A stretch of DNA of 64,000 nucleotides from Polyangiaceae bacterium (GTDB lineage Bacteria > Myxococcota_A > Polyangia > Polyangiales > Polyangiaceae), in contig JABSRN010000049.1 of NCBI GenBank assembly GCA_013214025.1, forward strand, positions 1-64,000, given 5' to 3'. Position 1 is the first letter of the stretch, and each line of letters begins with the position of its first letter. Under the pieces are notes generated by a model. The model was not told where the DNA came from and made no database searches. It worked only from the letters and a program-made list of their open reading frames with translations. Made by a program: the position numbers and the translations under genes. This document shows positions 57,637-64,000 of the stretch, one piece after another.

Positions 57637-57883
57637 CTTATCCAAGGGCACCCTGGCAGAGCGATGTTTTGGGGCATTTTCGGCCCTTTAGCTGGATATT
57701 TGTTCATCAGTTGAGCACGGGCACTCGGTCGGAACGGAACGGCTCCGGCTTCGGTGGCGTCGTTTACCGGTTGGGAGGGGACACCGGGGGCGATTTCCAG
57801 AGCCGATTTCCAGAGCTGGGGCGGTGTTTCGCTTTGCCTAGGAGGATCGGAGGGAAAGCGGCGTCTAGCCGTGCTTGCCGCAG
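57637..57883. other. Intergenic region upstream of the leu-ilv operon
   Basis: About 250 bases with no gene, likely holding the operon promoter. It has a 13-base tandem repeat, CGATTTCCAGAGC at 57791-57803 and again at 57804-57816. No T-box or riboswitch signature recognised. Confidence 0.45.
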
Positions 57884-58198
57884 TCAGTTCTGGGCTTGGG
57901 AGAGCGCATCCTGAAGCTCGCCCAGGGCTTGTTGGTTGCCCTGTTTCTCCGCCAGGGCAATGCCTTGCTCGATCCAAACCACTGCGTCAGAGCTGCGCTC
58001 GGCCTCGATCAGGACCTGGCCGGCCATCAAGTAGCCCGCTAGGTAATCAGGAAACGTGGAACGCAGTGTTTCGAAGGTGCGGAGGGCATCTTCGGTCTGA
58101 CCCACCCTGCGGTATTCCATGGCCAAGCCGTACCAAGCAAAAGCGTCGCCTGCGTCGGTCTGGGTGATCTGCAACAGCATTTGGAGTCGTTTGTTCAT
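57884..58198 (-). CDS. Small TPR protein
   Basis: 104 aa, all helical. FAWYGLAMEYRRVGQTEDAL and YLAGYLMAGQVLIEAERSSD are TPR-like, giving about two to three repeats that bind partner proteins. No signal peptide. Lies between purU and leuA on the same strand. Confidence 0.8.
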   Translation of the reverse strand: MNKRLQMLLQITQTDAGDAFAWYGLAMEYRRVGQTEDALRTFETLRSTFPDYLAGYLMAGQVLIEAERSSDAVVWIEQGIALAEKQGNQQALGELQDALSQAQN

Positions 58199-58265
58199 GG
58201 CGTTGGGGGGCGGATAGCGCAGCTGCGGGCTTATGGCTAGGTGCTTCGGGCGGGGCCGATGAAGC

Positions 58266-59150
58266 TCAGTCGAAGACGACTGTCTTATTGTGGGCGACGA
58301 GAACTCGGTCTTCGGTGTGGGCCCGAACGGCGCGGGACAGGACCAGTCGTTCCAGATCGCGGCCTTTCCGGATCAGATCCTCTACGGCATCTCGATGGGA
58401 GGTGTGGGCGACTTCCTGGGCGATGATCGGGCCTTCGTCCAGATCGGCTGTGGCGTAGTGCGCCGAAGCTCCGATCAGTTTGACGCCGCGCTCATGAGCT
58501 TGGTGGTAAGGCTTTTTTCCCGCAAATGCAGGAAGAAAGGAATGGTGCACATTGATCACTCGGTCCGGGTACTCCCGCAAAAAGTCCGGCGTCAGTATCT
58601 GCATGTAGCGAGCGAGTACGACCACGTCGATCTGTGAGTCCTTCAACAGCGCGAGGGTCTTGCCCTCTTGTTCCGCCTTGTTCTCCGGAGTGATCGGGAT
58701 GTGGTGGTAGGGGATGTCGAAGTGTTCGGCGATTGCAGAGAGATCCGTGTGGTTGCTGACGATCAGCGGGATTCTACAGTGCAGCTCAGCGGAGTTCACT
58801 CGCAACAACAAATCGTACAAGCAGTGATCGTACTTGGAGACGAAGATGGCGATGCGTTTTGTGTGCTCGCCGTAGTGCAACGACAGTTCCATGGAGAACC
58901 GTTCGCGGACCTCGGCGATACCGCCCTCGAGTGTGAGACGATCCGTATGTAGCGTATTGATATCGAAGTGGATGCGCTGAAAGAAGGAGGCACTCGCCGC
59001 GTCCGTGTGTTGATCGGCTGACAAGATGTTCGCGCCGTGTCCGGCGAGCACTTGGGCAAGAGCGGAGACAATACCGCGTTGGTCCGGGCAGGACACCAGC
59101 AGGGTGGCCCGCTGCGCTCGATCGCTCGCAGTGGATGAGGAAGGCATCAT
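58266..59150 (-). CDS. purU: Formyltetrahydrofolate deformylase
   Basis: 294 aa. An N-terminal ACT domain (LVSCPDQRGIVSALAQVLAG) is followed by the formyltransferase fold: VVLARYMQILTPDFL, INVHHSFLPAFAGKKPY and GASAHYATADLDEGPII. It splits 10-formyl-THF into formate and THF, feeding one-carbon pools. Start is the ATG at 59150; another ATG is next. Confidence 0.95.
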   Translation of the reverse strand: MMPSSSTASDRAQRATLLVSCPDQRGIVSALAQVLAGHGANILSADQHTDAASASFFQRIHFDINTLHTDRLTLEGGIAEVRERFSMELSLHYGEHTKRIAIFVSKYDHCLYDLLLRVNSAELHCRIPLIVSNHTDLSAIAEHFDIPYHHIPITPENKAEQEGKTLALLKDSQIDVVVLARYMQILTPDFLREYPDRVINVHHSFLPAFAGKKPYHQAHERGVKLIGASAHYATADLDEGPIIAQEVAHTSHRDAVEDLIRKGRDLERLVLSRAVRAHTEDRVLVAHNKTVVFD

Positions 59151-59581
59151 GAACTAGAGCTTAGCGCTCCCTGGGTGTGCTGGCCCGCTGCGGCTTGTCC
59201 GACGGCTTGTCGGCGAATACCTCCGGTCCCGCACGTGTCTGGGTGGGCTCGTCGGGCTCGTCGGGCGTTTCTTGTTGGTGACGAAATGGCCAAAAAAGGC
59301 AGAGAAACGGGGTGACAATGCGGCCTGATCACGAGCGGCATGGCGATGTTCTGGCGCGCGATGAATCTCTCTGGAGACCTCGCGAGGGGCGCGACAATCT
59401 TGTCCGAGTGAGCCAACTGGCACATCTGCCGGAGCGGAGAGACCGGGAAGATGTACGGATGGGACGTTGTGAATGTTCGCTGGAGCTGCGGCAGCCAGCG
59501 CGGGAGGCGAGGTGGCACGTCGGTTGCTTAGTGTTGTGGGCAAGACATTACTGGCGGCGCGCCAGAAAGAGGATCAAGGAA
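59151..59581. other. Intergenic region between purU and a Cys-rich gene
   Basis: About 430 bases. Open frames on both strands lack coding character. A 9-base tandem repeat (GGGCTCGTC) lies near 59246-59263. I see no RNA gene or terminator. Confidence 0.4.
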
Positions 59582-60152
59582 ATGATTCGAAGAAGCTTAT
59601 GGACGGCACTAGGAGCCGCGACGCTGACTTGGGCGTTGCCGACGATGGCGTCCGCTGATGAATGCGATACGACCGCAGACTGTACCGAAGGAATGATCTG
59701 TGAGCTGATGCCCACGGGTGCCTGCCCGGGGGTTGTTTGCCCTCCGGATGAGATTTGTGACGTACCGTCGTGCCAGGTCGAAGAGGTTGGCTACTGTATC
59801 GCCGGCCCCTGTGAGTCCGACGCGAATTGTGGTGAAGGCCTGGAGTGTCTCACCGAGACGGTGATGGAGTGCATCGGGGCGACTACAGAAGCCTGCGCCT
59901 ATCCTGACTGTGGGCAAGGCTCATCGACTCCAGCGGAGCCGGACTGCCACGTAGAGTCTCGAACCCAGTGTGTGCCGCAGTACGTCGGGCCCTGTGTCGC
60001 GGATACAGATTGCGGCGGCGGCTCGCGTGTGTGGAGCAACAGAGCTGCTGGACGGGCGGCGGTGATGCCGAGGATGCAGGGGGGCATGGCCTTCCGGTCC
60101 GAACATTACTGACAGCGGTTCGACTAAATCGGACGCCGGCGGCGCGCCCTAA
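59582..60152 (+). pseudogene. Frameshifted Cys-rich secreted protein
   Basis: The ATG at 59582 has AAGGAA just upstream. A signal peptide (~1-25, ending ASA) precedes Cys-rich repeats of the form C-x-S-DANCGEGLEC, as in exported Cys-rich proteins of Myxococcota. Near 60015-60023 (a GGCGGCGG run) the frame breaks: the actual frame goes to a stop at 60112, whereas the next frame continues the repeat (LACVEQQSCW). A second shift near 60100 leads to the third frame (SGSTKSDAGGAP) and a stop at 60150. A one-base loss in a GC repeat explains the first. It is probably non-functional, unless the reading is a sequencing error. Confidence 0.7.
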
Positions 60153-61487
60153 ACCGCTGAGACCAAGCGCCTAGGCAAGGGGGGCGAAGAAGTCTGGATG
60201 CAAGCGTCCTACAGTCCAATCCTCGACCCTAACAATGTGCGTTTTCGCGTCATCACATACGCGACTGACGTCACGGCGAGGCGACTGCGTTCGGTCGACT
60301 ACCAGGCGTGGATCAAAGCCATCGGCGAATTGCTCGCCGTCATCGAGTTCGACAGGGAGGGGCTGTACTGCGGGCCACGAAAATTTTCTGAAACTATTCG
60401 GTTGCCGCACGTCCGATGTGCATGGCACCACTCGATGTTCGTGGGGCGCAGCGAGAAGGCGTCCCGCGACTACGAGGCGTTCTGGGATACGCGGCGAGCA
60501 GGAGGTCACCACACGGCCGAAGTGCGGCGCATGCGCAACGACGGCGAAGAAGTTTGGTTTCAGGCCTCCTACGGTCCGATACTTGACTTGAATGGTAAGC
60601 TCTACAAGATCGTAAAGTACGCGGCTGACATCACGGAGCGAAAGCTGGCGGACATAGAATTGCTCAAGGCCAAGGCCAAGGCCGCCGCTCAGGACGCGAG
60701 CGCCGCCAAGAGTCTGTTTCTCGCGACCATGAGCCACGAAATTCGTACGCCCATGAACGGTGTGATCGCGACAGCGGACCTGTTGTAGGGCAGGGCGCTT
60801 TCGCCAGAGCAGTTGGACTTGGTCGAGACCATTCGCTGTTCCGGTCAGACCGTGCGGGTGCTGATCAATGATATTCTAGATTGCTCGAAGCTGGAGGCAG
60901 GCAAATTGGCGATCGTTCCCGCGCCCACGGATGTGCGTCGGTGCTCGGAGAGATCGAGAATCTCCGTGCGAGGTACGGGCATCGGTATGAAGGACACGAG
61001 TTTCCTGTTTCAGAAAGTTGTGCAGAAGGACATGGGCACGACCCGTCGCTTCGGAGGCACGGGGCGAGGGCTCGCCATCTGTCGTCGGCTCTTGGACTTG
61101 ATGGGCGGAACCATCGAGGTCAGCAGTCGTTTGGGAGTGGGTGCGACCTTCTCCGTGGGTATTGTCGCCCACGAGGTGATCGCGCCCAAAGGACCGGGCT
61201 ACGACCATTCCCTAGCGCCACGAGCGGAGGGCACAGCCCTGGTTGTGGACGACAATCGCATCAACCGAATTGTGGCGAGCAAATCCATCACGAAGATGGG
61301 GTGGACGGTGGCGGTGGTGCTGGGCGGCGAGTTCGTGGAGCTTTCCATCACCGCCGTGACAGCCGGCGCCTCGCCGGAAGATCGCGCTCGTTGTATCGAC
61401 GCGGGACGGAACGACTACATGACCAAGCCTTTCCGTACGAGGGATCTGGTGGACATGTTGGACCGTTGGGTCCCCCTCGCGGGCTGA
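60153..61487 (+). pseudogene. Decayed PAS-PAS hybrid histidine kinase
   Basis: The remains read in order: end of a PAS domain (KRLGKGGEEVWMQASYSPIL), a second PAS (with an internal shift out of frame and back near 60365-60430, since the other frame holds GHENFLKLFGCRTSDVHG), a HisKA phospho-His box (MSHEIRTPMNGV), a stop TAG at 60786-60788, then SPEQLDLVETI, part of the ATPase domain ([24 protein letters not shown]) lacking the N box, and a receiver lacking the phospho-Asp segment but keeping the last Lys (DYMTKPF). The 5' part is fused to the Cys-rich pseudogene. Once a sensor kinase; now not functional. Confidence 0.87.
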
Positions 61488-61583
61488 GCGCCAGCGTCGC
61501 CTTATGAAGGCGTCGCTCCCCCGCCGATCTCTCGAAGGTAGCCGAGCTGCGCTCGGAGTCCTTCGAGCCACCTGAACATATGC

Positions 61584-61622
61584 TTAACTTGTGTTAATAG
61601 TTAGCTTGCGTTAACTATTAAC
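61584..61622. promoter_or_regulatory. Palindromic operator of the marR-leuCD operon
   Basis: The stretch holds TTAAC-TTGT-GTTAA (perfect 5-bp arms), TTAGC-TTGC-GTTAA and an 11-base inverted repeat GTTAATAGTTA/TAACTATTAAC. It ends 8 bases before the MarR ATG. AT-rich spaced palindromes are typical MarR sites, and likely autoregulate this operon. Confidence 0.8.
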
Positions 61623-61630
61623 AGGTCGAG

Positions 61631-62152
61631 ATGTCTGGCAAATCCTCAGAATCACACGAGTGCGCTCCACGAGGGGACGTTTTGCATGCGATTTCGGCCC
61701 TCCAGAGCCTGGCGGAGGTGTTTCTGCGCCGCCGAGAGCAACTCGCCGCCACCGTCGGTCTCAGTGATTCCCAGTGGGCCGTGCTCGAGGAGATTTCTAC
61801 CGAGCACTTCATGCCCAGCCTTTTCGCTCGTCGCCGCGAGAGTTCGGCGGCCGGTGTGAGTCGCACCATCCGTCAACTGACGGACAAGGGTTTGGTGAGT
61901 GTCAGCGTTTCCCAAGAGGATGCGCGGCAGCGGGACTATTCGCTGACCGAGGCGGGACAACTGCTGATGGCGCGGCTACGGGCGCACCGCGAACACGCGA
62001 TCGCTGAGGTATGGACGACGTTTGGAACCGACGAGCTTCAACGCTTCAACGCATTCAGCCAAGAATTGATCACCCGCTTGGAGGCCTACAGCTTGACTGC
62101 TGAACCGACGAGCCTGGCCACAGAACACGAAGGAGAATCGAATCATGGCTAA
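61631..62152 (+). CDS. MarR-family transcriptional regulator
   Basis: 173 aa. The winged HTH is clear ([33 protein letters not shown], and the wing [17 protein letters not shown]). It overlaps leuC by 8 bases, so it is cotranscribed with leuCD. It should bind the palindromes just upstream and control the operon; the ligand is not known. Control of a leucine-biosynthesis operon by MarR is unusual. Confidence 0.92.
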   Translation: MSGKSSESHECAPRGDVLHAISALQSLAEVFLRRREQLAATVGLSDSQWAVLEEISTEHFMPSLFARRRESSAAGVSRTIRQLTDKGLVSVSVSQEDARQRDYSLTEAGQLLMARLRAHREHAIAEVWTTFGTDELQRFNAFSQELITRLEAYSLTAEPTSLATEHEGESNHG

Positions 62153-63563
62153 GAATCTGTACGAAAAAGTCTTTGAAAGCCACAGCGTCGCGACGCTCGC
62201 GTCGGGGCAGACCCAGCTACTGATGGGGCTGCACTTGATTCACGAAGTGACTTCGCCCCAGGCGTTCAGCATGCTCGAAGAGCGGGAGCTCCCCGTGATG
62301 TATCCGGAGCGCACCTACGCCACCGTGGATCACATCATCCCGACGAGCAGCCAGCTGCGGCCCTACCAGGACAGCCTGGCTGAGCAGATGATGGTGGCGC
62401 TGGAGATCAATGTGAAACGGCACGGCATCCGTTTCTTGTCACCTGAGAAGAACGAACAAGGCATCGTTCATGTGGTCGGTCCGGAAATGGGACTCACTCA
62501 GCCCGGCATGACCATTTGTTGCGGCGACTCCCACACCTCGACTCATGGTGCCTTCGGTGCCATCGCTTTCGGTATCGGTACCAGCCAGGTTCGCGATGTG
62601 CTGGCCACCCAGAGCCTAGCGATGAGCAAGCTCAAGGTGCGGCGCATCGAGGTCAACGGCACACTACGTCCTGGCGTTTACGCCAAGGACGTCGCGCTGT
62701 ACATCATCGGCCAGCTCGGCGTGAACGGTGGCGTGGGTTATGCCTACGAGTACGCGGGCACGACCTTCGAGTCCATGAGCATGGAAGAGCGCATGACCGT
62801 TTGTAATATGAGCATCGAAGGCGGCGCTCGTTGCGGTTATGTGAACCCGGACCAGACCACCTATGATTACCTTCGGGGCCGTGAGTGCGTGCCGGAGGGG
62901 GACGCGTTTGAGGCTACCGTGGAGGGCTGGGAGGCCATCAAGAGCGACGCGGATGCCAACTACGATGACGTCGTAGTGATCGCAGCCGAAGACATCGAAC
63001 CGGTGGTGACCTGGGGCATCACGCCCAGCCAGTCCACTGCGGTGGGTGGCACTATCCCGAGTCTTGGGGACTTTGCTCCGGACGAAAAGGATACGGTCGA
63101 AGAAGCCTACCGCTACATGTCGTTTGAGGCGGGGCAGCCCATCGCTGGCACCAAGGTCGATGTGGCCTTCATCGGCTCCTGTACCAACGGGCGTCTCAGT
63201 GATTTCGAAGCGGTGCTTGATTTGATCCGCGGTCGGGATCTGAAGGTCGCCGACCATGTGCGCGCACTCGTGGTACCGGGCTCTCAGAAGCTTCGCCGTG
63301 AGATGGTGGAGAAGGGCTACGACAAGGAGTTCACGGACGCGGGATTTGAGTTCCGTGAAGCCGGTTGTTCTATGTGTCTGGCTATGAACCCGGACAAGCT
63401 GATCGGAACCGAGCTCTGTGCGTCTTCTTCCAATCGAAACTTTAAGGGGCGTCAGGGTTCGTCGACGGGGCGAACCCTCCTGATGAGCCCGGTGATGGTG
63501 GCCGCGGCCGCCATCGCTGGCGAAGTTACCGATGCCCGTGAACTGTTCAAAATCCAAGCCTGA
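62145..63563 (+). CDS. leuC: 3-isopropylmalate dehydratase large subunit
   Basis: 472 aa. The aconitase-family signatures are [38 protein letters not shown] and [15 protein letters not shown], with three Cys for the 4Fe-4S cluster. It isomerises 2- to 3-isopropylmalate with LeuD. Start ATG overlaps the MarR end. Confidence 0.96.
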   Translation: MAKNLYEKVFESHSVATLASGQTQLLMGLHLIHEVTSPQAFSMLEERELPVMYPERTYATVDHIIPTSSQLRPYQDSLAEQMMVALEINVKRHGIRFLSPEKNEQGIVHVVGPEMGLTQPGMTICCGDSHTSTHGAFGAIAFGIGTSQVRDVLATQSLAMSKLKVRRIEVNGTLRPGVYAKDVALYIIGQLGVNGGVGYAYEYAGTTFESMSMEERMTVCNMSIEGGARCGYVNPDQTTYDYLRGRECVPEGDAFEATVEGWEAIKSDADANYDDVVVIAAEDIEPVVTWGITPSQSTAVGGTIPSLGDFAPDEKDTVEEAYRYMSFEAGQPIAGTKVDVAFIGSCTNGRLSDFEAVLDLIRGRDLKVADHVRALVVPGSQKLRREMVEKGYDKEFTDAGFEFREAGCSMCLAMNPDKLIGTELCASSSNRNFKGRQGSSTGRTLLMSPVMVAAAAIAGEVTDARELFKIQA

Positions 63564-63581
63564 GCCAAAGACAAAGAATCA

Positions 63582-64000
63582 TGACTGATAGCCAACGAAT
63601 CAAAATCTCCGGCCAAGCCATCCCCGTACGGGGAAATGACATCGACACGGATCGAGTTATCCCCGCCCGCTACCTACGAACCGTTGTGTTCGATGGTTTG
63701 GGCGAGCACGTCTTCGAAGACGATCGCGCACAACTCCAGGAAGCTGGCAAGACGCACCCCTACGACGAAGAGAAGTTTGCGGACGCCCAAATCCTGTTGG
63801 TGAACAAGAACTTCGGTTGTGGCTCCAGTCGCGAACATGCGCCCCAAGCCATAATGCGCTGGGGGGAGGGCACCCAGGTCATCATCGGGGAATCCTTTTC
63901 CGAGATCTTCTATGGCAACTGCATCGCTCTCGGCATCCCCTGCCCTCAGGTGAGCACGGCAGACATTGAGAGCCTGATGGCGGCAGTGGAAGCGAGCCCG
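63582..64000 (+). CDS. leuD: 3-isopropylmalate dehydratase small subunit (partial)
   Basis: The first ~139 residues are visible before the window ends. [19 protein letters not shown] and [20 protein letters not shown] are the LeuD signatures (swivel domain). 18 bases after leuC. Confidence 0.95.

Noticed and set aside
57320-57883. T-box or leucine leader-peptide attenuator before leuA
   Set aside because: No T-box core, no Leu-codon run and no terminator/antiterminator pair seen.
59147-59543. Minus-strand frames of 123 and 129 aa upstream of purU
   Set aside because: No ribosome site or family likeness, and low-complexity Arg/Pro composition.

Overview
The window is GC-rich chromosomal DNA that looks like a member of the Myxococcota (former Deltaproteobacteria). 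Three things point there: a subtilisin-like protease ending in a MYXO-CTERM-type tail (Gly-Cys, a short hydrophobic stretch, then arginines); a TonB-like protein with an AgmX/PglI-type C-terminal domain; and many secreted lipoproteins and PDZ, PilZ and ECF-sigma genes between housekeeping genes. The species cannot be named from sequence alone. I see no CRISPR array, insertion sequence or prophage.

Layout. 1-3260: the end of an rRNA operon (23S, a long structured spacer, 5S, strong terminator). 3370-9350: minus-strand envelope and regulatory genes (Omp85 protein, a regulator with two HTH repeats, a cNMP-binding/GspE-type ATPase). 9350-14600: an AsmA-like/GT51 transglycosylase, tadA beside the tRNA-Arg(ACG) that TadA should modify, a structured AT-richer intergenic block ending in a terminator, a cytochrome P460-like lipoprotein lacking a normal start codon, and a PDZ-thioredoxin lipoprotein. 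14750-22000: an acyl-CoA carboxylase subunit, the MYXO-CTERM protease, and three uncharacterised proteins. 22100-26340: miaA, mutL, a membrane protein, and rpmA-rplU behind a structured leader. 26570-31550: secreted or membrane proteins, a lysophospholipase-like hydrolase, and gshB. 31740-36710: ggt (divergent from gshB), an ECF sigma/anti-sigma pair, a PhaR-type regulator and an SMI1/KNR4 protein. 36780-47720: a PDZ protein fused to a NuoH-like membrane domain, a matrixin-like protease, PilZ, PlsC, SseB, a double-length P-type ATPase, a lipoprotein and a TerB protein. 47800-58200: an enoyl-CoA hydratase with a GT2-GtrA protein, then the branched-chain amino-acid operon read leuA-leuB-ilvB-ilvN-ilvC-ilvE on the minus strand, and a TPR protein. 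58260-64000: purU, a gene graveyard (a frameshifted Cys-rich secreted protein joined to a decayed hybrid histidine kinase), then marR-leuC-leuD on the plus strand; leuD is cut by the window end.

Working together. The leu and ilv genes supply the enzymes for leucine, and the acetolactate synthase, reductoisomerase and transaminase steps for valine and isoleucine; dihydroxy-acid dehydratase (ilvD) is not in the window. leuCD sits apart, downstream of its own MarR regulator with a clear palindromic operator. gshB and ggt make and break down glutathione. TadA provides inosine-34 in the adjacent tRNA-Arg(ACG). The most unusual items are the PDZ-NuoH-like fusion, the tandem active/inactive P-type ATPase, the structured RNA candidate at 12430-12957, the MarR control of leuCD, and the gene graveyard.
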